The notes under the pieces are model-generated. The model did not search any database. It was not told the DNA's origin and worked only from the letters and a program-made list of their open reading frames with translations. This document shows positions 54,883 through 63,950 of a stretch of DNA of 64,000 bases, in pieces (the stretch's first letter is position 1; each line of letters opens with the position of its first letter). The position numbers and the translations under genes were made by a program. Source of the DNA: Bradyrhizobium sp. Y36 (GTDB taxonomy: Bacteria; Pseudomonadota; Alphaproteobacteria; Rhizobiales; Xanthobacteraceae); contig NZ_NWTI01000016.1 of assembly GCF_002531575.1 (NCBI RefSeq), forward strand, positions 124,001 to 188,000, given 5' to 3'.

Positions 54883-55515
54883 CTACGGGGTTTTCGCCGC
54901 CGGCTCCTCGGCGCGCTTGTCGATGACCCTGTCGACCAGGCCGAACTCCTTGGCGTCGTTCGCGGTCAGGAACTTGTCGCGTTCCAGCGCGTCCTCGATC
55001 GCCTTGTAGGTCTGGCCCGTGTGCTTCACGTAGATCTCGTTGAGCCGCTTCTTCAGGTTCAGGATTTCCTGGGCATGCAGCATGATGTCGGTGGCCTGGC
55101 CCTGGAAGCCGCCGGAGGGCTGATGCACCATGATGCGCGAGTTCGGCAGCGAGAAGCGCATATCCTTTTCGCCGGCGGCGAGCAGCAGCGAGCCCATCGA
55201 GGCCGCCTGCCCCGTGCACAGGGTCGAGACCGCCGGACGGATGAACTGCATGGTGTCGTAGATCGCAAGGCCCGACGTCACCACGCCGCCCGGCGAGTTG
55301 ATGTACATCGAGATTTCCTTCTTCGGATTATCCGCCTCGAGGAACAACAGCTGCGCGACGACCAGCGTCGACATGCCGTCCTCGACCGGACCGGTCACGA
55401 AGATGATGCGCTCTTTCAGGAGGCGCGAGAAGATGTCGTAGGCGCGCTCGCCACGGTTGGTCTGCTCGACCACCATGGGCACGAGGTTCATGTAGGTTTC
55501 AACCGGATCGCGCAT
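54883..55515 (-). CDS. clpP: ATP-dependent Clp protease proteolytic subunit ClpP
   Basis: 210 residues. The tetradecameric serine protease chamber has its full catalytic triad: Ser106 in [12 protein letters not shown], His131 in [10 protein letters not shown], and Asp180 in LERDKFL. The N-terminal axial loop ([20 protein letters not shown]) and the hydrophobic pocket region are intact. It lies between tig and clpX in the conserved tig-clpP-clpX-lon order. A heat-shock-like promoter lies about 140 bases upstream. Confidence 0.97.
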   Translation of the reverse strand: MRDPVETYMNLVPMVVEQTNRGERAYDIFSRLLKERIIFVTGPVEDGMSTLVVAQLLFLEADNPKKEISMYINSPGGVVTSGLAIYDTMQFIRPAVSTLCTGQAASMGSLLLAAGEKDMRFSLPNSRIMVHQPSGGFQGQATDIMLHAQEILNLKKRLNEIYVKHTGQTYKAIEDALERDKFLTANDAKEFGLVDRVIDKRAEEPAAKTP

Positions 55516-55651
55516 GAGTCACCTAGGTTTTTCGGACGTGGACATCGCCTGTCGTGGCTGCCAGTTGGGCTGGATTTGCCGGAAGGCCGACGCACGTCCC
55601 GTGATGCAGGACTTGTTGGTGTAGAAACTCGGGTACGGGGCGTACCGACAG

Positions 55652-55677
55652 ATATAGCCCAATTCGCTTCTGACAAG
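55652..55677 (-). promoter_or_regulatory. Sigma-32-like promoter upstream of clpP
   Basis: On the minus strand CTTGTCA and GGCTATAT are 11 bases apart, close to the rpoH-type pattern of CTTG(AAA) and a C-TAT-AT -10 in alphaproteobacteria. Position relative to clpP is right for a leader of about 130 bases. Confidence 0.45.
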
Positions 55678-55733
55678 TGCGGAGCGAATTAAGGCTTAAT
55701 CCGTGGGGCAGTTGAAGCTGATTCGCACAAAGA

Positions 55734-55763
55734 GGCCCAGCCGGCCATCTGGCTAGCTGGGCC
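55734..55763 (-). terminator. Terminator-like hairpin after tig
   Basis: GGCCCAGC and GCTGGGCC pair, with an inner GCCA/TGGC stem, about 40 bases past the tig stop. On the minus strand the trailing sequence is TCTTTGTG, a weak U tract. Confidence 0.65.
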
Positions 55764-55804
55764 CCTTCGCCGATCATCCTTAATAGATGCCTGCCTCAAA
55801 CCCT

Positions 55805-57166
55805 TCAGGCCGCGGTCTTTTCCGCCTCGTCGTCCTTGTAGAGGTCCTCGCGCGAGACCTTCTTCTCGGTCACGTTGGCGAGCTCGAGGATGAAGTCGAC
55901 GACCTTGTCCTCATAGATCGGTGCGCGAAGCTGGGCCAAGGCCTGGGCGTTGCTGCGGTAATAGTCCCAGACTTCCTTCTCGCGGCCGGGCATCGAGCGC
56001 GCGCGCTCGATCACGGCGCGGCCGACCTCGTCGTCGGTCACGGTGATCTTGTTCTTCTCGCCGATCTCGGAGAGCACGAGACCGAGCCGCACGCGGCGGT
56101 CGGCGATCTTGCGATACTCTTCCTTGGCCTTGTCTTCGGTGGTGTCCTCATCGGCGAAGGTCTTGCCGGCGGAGGCCATCTCGGCGTTGACCGAGTTCCA
56201 CATCAGATTGAACTCTTCATCGACCAGCGAGGGCGGCGCCTCGAAGCGATGCGCCTCGTCGAGGCGGTCGAGCAGCGCACGCTTGACGCGCTGGCGCGTC
56301 GCGCCGGCAAACTCGGCAACCAGACGCTCGCGCGCGGCTTCCTTCAGCTTGTCCAGCGATTCGAGGCCGAGCGTCTTGGCGAACTCGTCGTCGATCGCAA
56401 CGTCCTGCGGCGCCTCGATCGTGGTCGCGGTGGTCTCGAACTCGGCCGGCTGACCGGCGAGCTTGTCGTTCATGTAGTTCTTCGGGAACGATACCTTCAG
56501 CGTGCGGGTCTCGCCGGCGCCGATGCCGATCAGCTGCTCCTCGAAGCCCGGGATGAAGGTGTTGGAGCCGATCACGACCTGGATGCCTTCACCGGTGCCG
56601 CCTTCGAAGACTTCGCCGTTGATGCTGCCCTTGAAGTTGATGGTGACGCGGTCGCCGGATTCGGCCTTGGCGCCCTCGGCCTTCGCGGCATAGCCGCGGT
56701 TGGTGTCGGCGATGCGCTTGATCGCCTCGTCGACGTCGGCCTCGCTGACGTCGGCGACGGGCTTCTCGACCTGGAAGGTCTTGAAGTCGGCGAGCGCGAT
56801 CGCCGGCACCACCTCGATCGCGACCGTGTAGGTCAGATCGGTCTTGCCGCTCAGGAGCTCCTCGACCTCGGCCTGCTCGCTCGGCATGGTGATCTTCGGC
56901 TCGGTCGCAAGGCGGAAGCCGCGCTCGGAGAACAGCTGCGTGTTGGTGTCGCGGATGGTCTGGTCGATGGTCTCGGCCATCACCGAGCGGCCGTAGACCT
57001 TCTTCAGGTGCGCGACCGGCACCTTGCCGGGACGGAAGCCGTTGATGCGGACCTTGTCCTTGAGGTCAACGAGCTTGGCACCGGCCTTGGCGTCGAGATC
57101 AGACGCGGGAACGCTGATCTTGAACTCGTGCTTCAAACCTTCCGAGAGGGTCTCTGTGACCTGCAT
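55805..57166 (-). CDS. tig: Trigger factor (ribosome-associated chaperone)
   Basis: 453 residues from ATG at 57166 ([15 protein letters not shown]). The N-terminal ribosome-binding domain carries the signature [18 protein letters not shown]. The FKBP-type prolyl isomerase domain is at residues about 150-240 ([20 protein letters not shown] and [17 protein letters not shown]). The C-terminal helical arms follow. The basic C-terminal tail ([13 protein letters not shown]) is slightly longer than in enterobacteria. It is the first gene of the tig-clpP-clpX-lon cluster. Confidence 0.96.
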   Translation of the reverse strand: MQVTETLSEGLKHEFKISVPASDLDAKAGAKLVDLKDKVRINGFRPGKVPVAHLKKVYGRSVMAETIDQTIRDTNTQLFSERGFRLATEPKITMPSEQAEVEELLSGKTDLTYTVAIEVVPAIALADFKTFQVEKPVADVSEADVDEAIKRIADTNRGYAAKAEGAKAESGDRVTINFKGSINGEVFEGGTGEGIQVVIGSNTFIPGFEEQLIGIGAGETRTLKVSFPKNYMNDKLAGQPAEFETTATTIEAPQDVAIDDEFAKTLGLESLDKLKEAARERLVAEFAGATRQRVKRALLDRLDEAHRFEAPPSLVDEEFNLMWNSVNAEMASAGKTFADEDTTEDKAKEEYRKIADRRVRLGLVLSEIGEKNKITVTDDEVGRAVIERARSMPGREKEVWDYYRSNAQALAQLRAPIYEDKVVDFILELANVTEKKVSREDLYKDDEAEKTAA

Positions 57167-57339
57167 GGCGTCCAATCTTCTTCTCGTTCGGTCCCGGCGC
57201 GCATGCGTCGGGACGCTGTCATTAATCGATCCGGCGCGAGGCAAACGCCTCACCGCCGGTGCTTCATCGGACCGGCTCCCAGCGGACAAACATCCGCGCG
57301 GAAGCAGGTCTCGTAATCCGTGCAAACGCGATAAGCGCT

Positions 57340-57424
57340 TGGTGCGGGCGGAGGGACTCGAACCCCCACAACTTTCGTCACTGGAACCTAAATCCAGCGC
57401 GTCTACCAGTTCCGCCACGCCCGC
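57340..57424 (-). tRNA. tRNA-Leu (TAG)
   Basis: 85 bases with a long variable arm and encoded CCA. Minus strand: acceptor GCGGGCG/CGCCCGC, anticodon stem CTGGA/TCCAG with loop TTTAGGT (anticodon TAG), variable arm TGACGAAAGTTGT, T arm GGGGG TTCGAGT CCCTC. Confidence 0.97.
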
Positions 57425-57496
57425 GTGAATTTGCATCAAGACCGGCCGCGATGCCGCGGGCGGCCGGGCTTATAGCATGCGCCTGACTGTTCGCAG

Positions 57497-57524
57497 CAAA
57501 AAAATGGCCTGATGGAGGCAGGCC
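57497..57524 (-). terminator. Terminator-like hairpin facing away from the oxidase gene
   Basis: On the minus strand GGCCTG-7 bases-CAGGCC is followed by ATTTTTTTG, a good intrinsic terminator. The nearest gene to its right is on the plus strand, so it would stop antisense transcripts before tRNA-Leu and tig. Confidence 0.5.
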
Positions 57525-57579
57525 TCAAGTAGGCACGACGGCTGGACTTATCCAGCGCGGCGTGGTCCGGATCGGGGCC

Positions 57580-58902
57580 ATGAAACCGCGGATCCTAGAC
57601 CCCAATCGGCGCGACGTTCTGGCCGGCCTCGGGGCTTCCCTCGCTGCCTCCCTCGGCGCTGCCGCGGCCGGGCTGATGGCGGGCGGCGCAACCCCGCCGG
57701 TGACCGCCCAGCTCGCGCTTCAGGCCAGGGCGTCCACGCTGGCTCTCAGGTCCGGCCAGCCAGCTACACCAATCTGGGAGCTGGCCGCCGTAAGCCGCCT
57801 CGGGGACGTCCGTCTCAAGCGCGGCGACCGCTGCGAGCTGGTGTTTCGCAACGACCTGCCTGTCCCGCTTGCGCCAGTTTGGTACGGCCTTCACAGCGGG
57901 GCCGATCCGCTGCGAGGGCGGGCCCCCGCTTCGCAAAACGCAGTCGAAACATCAATTATTTCAATACATAATGCGGGAACCTTGCTGGCCGACTTTCGCC
58001 TGTTCGAGGACGGAATGAAGCTGCCCACGCGCCCGCTTCCGGTCATCGCGGCCGAGACCAGCCCTGACGTCGTCGACCGGGATGAGGTGCTGTTGATCGA
58101 GGAATGGCGCCTGCGGCCGGACGGAACCGCGCTTCCCCCGGGGCAGGACCCGAAGGGCTCTGCGACGCTCTATACGATCAACGGGCAGACTTCATTCGAA
58201 CTCTCAGCCTTGCGCCATCAACGGCTGCGGCTGCGCTTCATCAACGGCTCCCAACGCTCTGTGCTCGCAATCAAATTGGACGGCTACGACGTCCGTGTGA
58301 TGGCCCTCGACGGCCAGCCGGCCGAGCCATTTCCGGCGCGGAACGGTGCGCTGGTGCTGGCCCCGGGCGGACGCGCTGACGCGCTTGTCGATGCGGCCAA
58401 CTCGGCCCCATTTCTCCTGCACGACGGCAAGGAGGCGCGTCCGCTCGGAAGCCTCAAGATATCGGACCAGATGGAGCGGCGCACGCCGCTGGCGCCGCCA
58501 CAGCCCCTGCCGTCCAACGGCTTGCCCGAGACGCTCGACCTCCGCGGCGCCCTGCGGTTCGATGTCGCGCTCGGCGCGCCCGACGCCGGCTGGATCCGGC
58601 CGGCCGGCTTCTCCACGGACGCCGCTCCCGCCTTCCGCGCCAAGACCGGCCGCACCGTCGTGCTGGCACTGAAGAACCCCGGCCCGATCACGACCGTTTT
58701 CCACCTGCACGGCCACTCTTTCCGCCTGCTCGACAAGCTCGACGACGGCTGGAAGCCCTACTGGCTCGACACGCTGGCGATCGAGCCCGGCCAGACCCAG
58801 CGCATCGCCTTCGCGGCGACCTCCCCCGGACGATGGCTGCTCGAATCGGTCGCGACCGATTGGGCCGCGCCGCGGCTGGTGCGGTGGTACGCGGTGGAGT
58901 GA
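57580..58902 (+). CDS. Tat-exported multicopper-oxidase-fold protein lacking most copper ligands
   Basis: 440 residues from ATG at 57580; a GTG at 57562 is also possible. The N-terminus PNRRDVLAGLGASLAASLG is a twin-arginine signal. Three cupredoxin domains can be traced (GDRCELVFRNDLPVPLAPVW, LRLRFINGSQRSVLAIKLDG, and TVVLALKNPGPITTVFHLHG). In copper oxidases the second motif is HWHG and the last is HCH-x3-H-x4-M. Here the first region reads WYGLHSG, the second ADFRLFEDG, and the final one ends ESVATDWAAPRLVRWY, so only HLHGHSF survives. It may be a structural FtsP/SufI-like relative and not an oxidase. Confidence 0.85.
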   Translation: MKPRILDPNRRDVLAGLGASLAASLGAAAAGLMAGGATPPVTAQLALQARASTLALRSGQPATPIWELAAVSRLGDVRLKRGDRCELVFRNDLPVPLAPVWYGLHSGADPLRGRAPASQNAVETSIISIHNAGTLLADFRLFEDGMKLPTRPLPVIAAETSPDVVDRDEVLLIEEWRLRPDGTALPPGQDPKGSATLYTINGQTSFELSALRHQRLRLRFINGSQRSVLAIKLDGYDVRVMALDGQPAEPFPARNGALVLAPGGRADALVDAANSAPFLLHDGKEARPLGSLKISDQMERRTPLAPPQPLPSNGLPETLDLRGALRFDVALGAPDAGWIRPAGFSTDAAPAFRAKTGRTVVLALKNPGPITTVFHLHGHSFRLLDKLDDGWKPYWLDTLAIEPGQTQRIAFAATSPGRWLLESVATDWAAPRLVRWYAVE

Positions 58903-58963
58903 GGTTCATGCGCGGCGGGTCCGTGGGATCGCGCTCGCCAGGCCCCGCCTGCAATGCACGGGA

Positions 58964-59929
58964 TCAATTCTTCGGTTTGGATTTCGGGCCGTCCTGACTG
59001 AACTGGATACCCACGCCGCCGCCGAAGTTCGCGTAATTCCTCGAGCCGTGATCGTCCTGGTTGGAATATCGCCCGTCGCCTCCGACCTTTGCGAACACCC
59101 GGATATGCTCGCTCACCGGGAGCAATGCTTTGACTTCCGCGCTGGGAATCGCGTCCTGGCGCCGCGGCAGCCCTTGTGGGGTCCGATCGGTCCATTCGCC
59201 CGCGATCACAGCCCCGGTCACCTCGAGCGTCACCGGCCCCACATGCTCGGTGAGCGTTCCCTTGGCGGCAAGGTTGATGCGGTTATTGAGGCCGGGACCG
59301 GCGCGGTATCCTGCTTCGGCGTGGACGGCGACACCGCCGCCGTCCGGCAGTTCGTGCTTCGAGTCGATGGTCACCGCAGCCTGCCCATAGCGGTAGCCCG
59401 CGGGCAGGCCCTTTGCATCGTCCTGCCGCATGTGGAGAGCATTGCTCCCATACAGCGTTCCCGTGACGCCGACCTGCACGGGACCGATCTGCCGGCCGGC
59501 TTTCACGCTGCCCGAATATCCGATCGCCGACGCTCCAACGAGCGTTGCCTCCCTGGCCTTGAATCCGGCAACGACGGACACGGTGTCATGGCCGCTTCTG
59601 TGCGCGACGCTCATGTTGAGGCTTTGTGAAGCGACGATGCCCGGCTTGTGGTTCGCGGGCGTCAGGGCCTGCTCGGGATTTATGGGATGAGTGCCGGCTG
59701 CGAGATCAACACCGCCGTCGAGGTGGAAGAACTCGGATGCCGAAACGGTCGCCGCATTGCTGGCGGCGGGCGGAAGCGGGGCTTCGGCTGGAGCCGGGCG
59801 CGCATGAACCACGCCAGCGCCGGCACCAATGCCGGCCGTCGGCGATTGCGCCGCAGGGTTTCCGGCCGGCGCTGACTCGCCTGAACAATCACGGCCTGCT
59901 GTCGATGGCTGAACTGAGCCGAGGGGCAT
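58964..59929 (-). CDS. Orphan glycine-rich, beta-repeat protein
   Basis: 321 residues from an ATG with GGAAGG 8 bases before it. The first 60 residues are Ala/Pro/Ser-rich with no Sec signal. From about residue 110 it becomes a series of amphipathic beta stretches with glycine turns (GPVQVGVTGTLYGSNALHMR, GGGVAVHAEAGYRAGPGLN), ending NFGGGVGIQFSQDGPKSKPKN. The pattern suggests a beta-barrel or adhesin-like fold, but there is no clear membrane-targeting signal, so a secreted protein is also possible. I do not recognise the family. Confidence 0.55.
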   Translation of the reverse strand: MPLGSVQPSTAGRDCSGESAPAGNPAAQSPTAGIGAGAGVVHARPAPAEAPLPPAASNAATVSASEFFHLDGGVDLAAGTHPINPEQALTPANHKPGIVASQSLNMSVAHRSGHDTVSVVAGFKAREATLVGASAIGYSGSVKAGRQIGPVQVGVTGTLYGSNALHMRQDDAKGLPAGYRYGQAAVTIDSKHELPDGGGVAVHAEAGYRAGPGLNNRINLAAKGTLTEHVGPVTLEVTGAVIAGEWTDRTPQGLPRRQDAIPSAEVKALLPVSEHIRVFAKVGGDGRYSNQDDHGSRNYANFGGGVGIQFSQDGPKSKPKN

Positions 59930-60093
59930 ATCTGCTGCCTTCCTTTGAGGACAATGCCCGCTCCTACTAGTTCGGTTTTCGAGAGGCTGCTGTGCCGCAG
60001 CTTACAACCGAAGGTTCTTTGTCGACGAACCGCGCGGCCAGGCACCACGCGATCCCCGATGGATCTGCGCAGCGGTGCCAGCGTCGACGAACG

Positions 60094-61593
60094 CTAGTAC
60101 TCCACCCCGAGCGCACCATAGATCCGCCGGTGCACCGCCGGCAGCGTCTCGGTGAGGTCCTCCGCGATCAGGCCGGGCCCCGCTTCGCTCGCCGCCTCGC
60201 CGTGCATCCAGACGCCGATGCTGGCGGCTTCGAACGCGGGCACGCCCTGCGCCAGGAGGCCCGCGATGATGCCGGAGAGCACGTCGCCGGCGCCGGCGGT
60301 GGCGAGCCAGGGCGGCGCGTTGGCGGCGATGGTGGCGCGGCCGTCGGGGGCGGCGATGGTGGTGTCGGGCCCCTTCAGCAGCACGACGGCGCCGGAGCGC
60401 TCGGCCGCGGCGCGCACGCGCTCCAGCTTGGAACGCCCCGGAAATTTGTTGCTGAGGTCGGAGAACAGGCGCGGAAACTCGCCTTCATGCGGTGTCAGCA
60501 CCACCGCCTTGTCCTGCGACGACTTGATCGACTCGAACAGCCGCTCGGGCTTTGCGGCAAAGCTCGTCAACGCATCGGCGTCGAGCACCAGATGCCGCTG
60601 CGCGGTGAGCGCGGTGTGGACGAGATCGCAGGTGCGCTCGCCGACGCCCGCACCGGGGCCGATGATGCAGGTGTTGTAGCGCTTGTCGCCGAGCAGCTCG
60701 CCGAACTCGATGGCGGTGTCGACGGGGCGAACCATCACGGCCGTCAGCGCGGCCGCGTTGATCGCGAGCGCCTCGCGCGGGCTCGCCAGCGTGACGAGGC
60801 CCGCCCCTGCCCGCAGCGCGCCGCGCGCGGCGAGCCGCGCAGCGCCGGTCGCCGCCGCATCGCCGGAGACCGCCAGCACATGCCCGCGCGCGTATTTGTG
60901 GCCGTCCATGCCCGGCACCGGAAAGGCGCGGCCCCAGGCATCCGGATCGTTCTCGAAAGTCCGCGGCGCGATCTCGTCCAGCACCTGCGGCTCGATGCCG
61001 ATGTCGGCGACGCGGACGTGGCCGCAATGCTTCCGGCCCGGCAGCAAGAGATGCGCCGGCTTCTTGCGGAAGAAGGTGACGGTCTCGGTGGCGTTCACCG
61101 CCGCGCCCATCACCGCCCCGCTGGTGCCGTTGATGCCGCTCGGCAGGTCGACGGCGAGCACCGCGGCGCCGTTGGCGTTGATCGCCTCGATCATCGCGCG
61201 CGCCTCGCCGTCGACGGGACGGCTGAGGCCTGCGCCGAACAGCGCGTCGATGATCAGCGCCGGCCGTCCGATCGCCTGCGGATTGAACGGGAGCACCGGG
61301 TGCTTCCAGCCGCGCGCGGCGGAGGCCGCGTCGCCCTGGAGCTGGTCGCGCTCGCACATCAGGATCACCGAGACCTCGCGTCCCTGGGCCGCGAGCTCGG
61401 CGGCTGCGACAAAACCGTCACCGCCATTGTTGCCGGGGCCGGCCACGATCAGGATCGGCCCCTCCTCCACCAGCGCGTGGGCGGCCTCGGCGACCGCCTG
61501 GCCCGCGCTCAACATCAGCTTGAAGCCGGGCGTGCCAGCCGCAATCGTGAGCTGGTCCGCCCGCTGCATTTCGGCGTTGGTCAGAACTTCCAT
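60094..61593 (-). CDS. nnrD: Bifunctional NAD(P)H-hydrate epimerase / ADP-dependent dehydratase
   Basis: 499 residues. The enzyme repairs damaged NADHX and NADPHX. The N-terminal YjeF epimerase domain (NnrE) has AGPGNNGGDGFVAAAELAAQ near residues 51-70 and VLAVDLPSGINGTSGAVMG. The C-terminal ribokinase-like dehydratase domain has GHVLAVSGDAAATGAARLAA, VLTPHEGEFPRLF, and ATAGAGDVLSGIIAGLLAQG. The length suits a fused form. It is divergent from glnB, and the upstream gap is shared. Confidence 0.95.
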   Translation of the reverse strand: MEVLTNAEMQRADQLTIAAGTPGFKLMLSAGQAVAEAAHALVEEGPILIVAGPGNNGGDGFVAAAELAAQGREVSVILMCERDQLQGDAASAARGWKHPVLPFNPQAIGRPALIIDALFGAGLSRPVDGEARAMIEAINANGAAVLAVDLPSGINGTSGAVMGAAVNATETVTFFRKKPAHLLLPGRKHCGHVRVADIGIEPQVLDEIAPRTFENDPDAWGRAFPVPGMDGHKYARGHVLAVSGDAAATGAARLAARGALRAGAGLVTLASPREALAINAAALTAVMVRPVDTAIEFGELLGDKRYNTCIIGPGAGVGERTCDLVHTALTAQRHLVLDADALTSFAAKPERLFESIKSSQDKAVVLTPHEGEFPRLFSDLSNKFPGRSKLERVRAAAERSGAVVLLKGPDTTIAAPDGRATIAANAPPWLATAGAGDVLSGIIAGLLAQGVPAFEAASIGVWMHGEAASEAGPGLIAEDLTETLPAVHRRIYGALGVEY

Positions 61594-61660
61594 GCCACTT
61601 CCCTAGTACAATCGCCTTCTCAACAGGCATCTTCCGGGCCGCCCCGCCTTGGGGAACAAC

Positions 61661-61720
61661 GATCTGCACACAAATTGAACCGTTTGCCTATTTCGTAGTC
61701 TTCGGTATTTTGTGCAGATC
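61661..61720. promoter_or_regulatory. Inverted repeat upstream of glnB, possible NtrC sites
   Basis: GATCTGCACA and TGTGCAGATC are perfect inverted copies 40 bases apart, about 70-130 bases upstream of the sigma-54-like promoter. TGCAC is a half-site element of NtrC-type enhancers, but the full palindrome is not present. Confidence 0.35.
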
Positions 61721-61786
61721 GGCGCCACCCTTCAGAGATGCGCGTTAAAAGGCTGATAACGCTCCAATAATCAGGGCCTTTGCAAC

Positions 61787-61804
61787 TTGGCATAGACCCT
61801 GCTT
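61787..61804 (+). promoter_or_regulatory. Sigma-54 (-24/-12) promoter of glnBA
   Basis: TTGGCATAGACCCTGCTT has the GG (61789-61790) and GC (61801-61802) dinucleotides exactly 10 bases apart, matching the TGGCAC-N5-TTGC consensus well. It lies about 160 bases before glnB, as expected for a nitrogen-regulated operon. The rest of 61594-61975 has no gene. Confidence 0.7.
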
Positions 61805-61933
61805 TCGAGGAAGCCGCTTCGGTTCGTCGTGCTCACTGGCATTTATCAGGGTGTCGCCGGCCGTTGTTGCCGGCCAGGTCAGGACTTCCGGCATAGCGAA
61901 GACAAGATCGTGCGTTAGAGAAGCGCATCCTGA

Positions 61934-62314
<381 letters not shown>

Positions 62315-62466
62315 GCCGGGTGCTATCCCGAATTTTGCGACACTCCGACTGGAAATAAGGCTGCTTCGGCGGCCTGAATTCGTTTGTGCGGTCGCGCAAA
62401 AACTCGCCCGAGCGAGAACGATTTTGCTCATCTGGAAACCGACCCGCAGAGCCAAAAGGGGTATGC

Positions 62467-63876
62467 ATGAAGACCGCCAAAGACGTCCTGAAATCGATCA
62501 AGGACAACGACGTCAAGTACGTCGACCTGCGCTTCACCGATCCGCGCGGCAAGTGGCAGCATGTGACGTTCGACGTCAGCATGATCGACGATGACATCTT
62601 CGCCGAAGGAACGATGTTCGACGGCTCCTCGATCGCCGGCTGGAAGGCGATCAACGAGTCCGACATGTGCCTGATGCCCGATCCGGTCACCGCGACGATC
62701 GACCCGTTCTTCGCCGAGACCACCATGGTCATCACCTGCGACGTGCTCGAGCCGACCACCGGCGAGCCCTACAACCGCGACCCCCGCGGCATCGCCAAGA
62801 AGGCCGAGGCCATGGTGAAGTCGATGGGCGTGGGCGACAGCGTGTTCGTCGGCCCCGAAGCCGAGTTCTTCGTGTTCGACGACGTGCGCTATTCGGCCGA
62901 GCCCTACAAGACCGGCTTCCGCCTCGACTCCTCGGAGCTGCCGACCAACTCCGACACCGAATATGAAGGCGGCAATCTCGGCCACCGCATCCGCACCAAG
63001 GGCGGCTACTTCCCGGTGCCGCCGCAGGACTCGGTGCAGGACATGCGCTCCGAAATGCTCGGCGCCATGGCCAAGATGGGCGTCAAGGTCGAGAAGCATC
63101 ACCACGAGGTCGCTTCCGCCCAGCACGAGCTCGGCATGAAGTTCGACACGCTGACGCTGATGGCCGACCACATGCAGATCTACAAGTACTGCATCCACCA
63201 GGTCGCGCACATCTACGGCAAGACCGCTACCTTCATGCCGAAGCCGATCTACGGCGACAACGGCTCGGGCATGCACGTGCACCAGTCGATCTGGAAGGAC
63301 GGCAAGCCGGTGTTCGCCGGCAACAAATACGCCGACCTCTCGGAGACCTGCCTGCACTACATCGGCGGCATCATCAAGCACGCCAAGGCGATCAACGCCT
63401 TCACCAACCCGTCGACCAACTCCTACAAGCGTCTGGTCCCGGGCTACGAGGCCCCCGTGCTGCTCGCCTACTCCGCGCGCAACCGCTCGGCCTCGTGCCG
63501 CATCCCCTACACCGCTTCGCCGAAGGCCAAGCGCGTCGAGGTGCGCTTCCCCGATCCGATGGCCAACCCCTATCTCGGCTTCGCCGCGATGCTGATGGCC
63601 GGCCTCGACGGCATCAAGAACAAGATCGATCCGGGTCCGGCGATGGACAAGGACCTCTACGACCTGCCGAAGGAAGAGCTGAAGCAGATCCCGACCGTCT
63701 GCGGTTCGCTCCGCGAGGCGCTGGAAAACCTCGACAAGGACCGCGGCTTCCTCAAGGCCGGCGGCGTGTTCGACGACGACTTCATCGACGCTTACATCGA
63801 GCTGAAGATGACCGAGGTCGCCCGCTTCGAGATGACCCCGCACCCGGTCGAGTTCGAGATGTACTATTCGGGCTAA
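62467..63876 (+). CDS. glnA: Glutamine synthetase type I
   Basis: 469 residues, the canonical length. It makes glutamine from glutamate, ammonia and ATP. AAAAGGGG precedes the ATG. The signatures [38 protein letters not shown] and [17 protein letters not shown] are intact. The regulatory tyrosine for adenylylation is in [10 protein letters not shown] near residue 397-399, so it is controlled by GlnE. It is transcribed with glnB, and a strong terminator follows. Confidence 0.97.
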   Translation: MKTAKDVLKSIKDNDVKYVDLRFTDPRGKWQHVTFDVSMIDDDIFAEGTMFDGSSIAGWKAINESDMCLMPDPVTATIDPFFAETTMVITCDVLEPTTGEPYNRDPRGIAKKAEAMVKSMGVGDSVFVGPEAEFFVFDDVRYSAEPYKTGFRLDSSELPTNSDTEYEGGNLGHRIRTKGGYFPVPPQDSVQDMRSEMLGAMAKMGVKVEKHHHEVASAQHELGMKFDTLTLMADHMQIYKYCIHQVAHIYGKTATFMPKPIYGDNGSGMHVHQSIWKDGKPVFAGNKYADLSETCLHYIGGIIKHAKAINAFTNPSTNSYKRLVPGYEAPVLLAYSARNRSASCRIPYTASPKAKRVEVRFPDPMANPYLGFAAMLMAGLDGIKNKIDPGPAMDKDLYDLPKEELKQIPTVCGSLREALENLDKDRGFLKAGGVFDDDFIDAYIELKMTEVARFEMTPHPVEFEMYYSG

Positions 63877-63901
63877 GCGGCCCGAACTGTCGCGACAAAG
63901 T

Positions 63902-63937
63902 AAAAGGCGCTTCCGATGGAAGCGCCTTTTCGTTTTG
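63902..63937 (+). terminator. Rho-independent terminator of glnA
   Basis: AAAAGGCGCTTC and GAAGCGCCTTTT pair perfectly around five bases, followed by CGTTTTG. Confidence 0.93.
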
Positions 63938-63950
63938 TGGTCGCGGTGAG

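Noticed and set aside
54591-54926. A 111-codon open frame in the clpP-clpX gap
   Set aside because: It runs into the antisense of clpP and has no start signal; probably chance.
59680-60048. A 122-codon minus-strand frame overlapping the orphan gene's 5' end
   Set aside because: It overlaps the better supported gene in another frame and has an Arg/Pro-rich, featureless translation.
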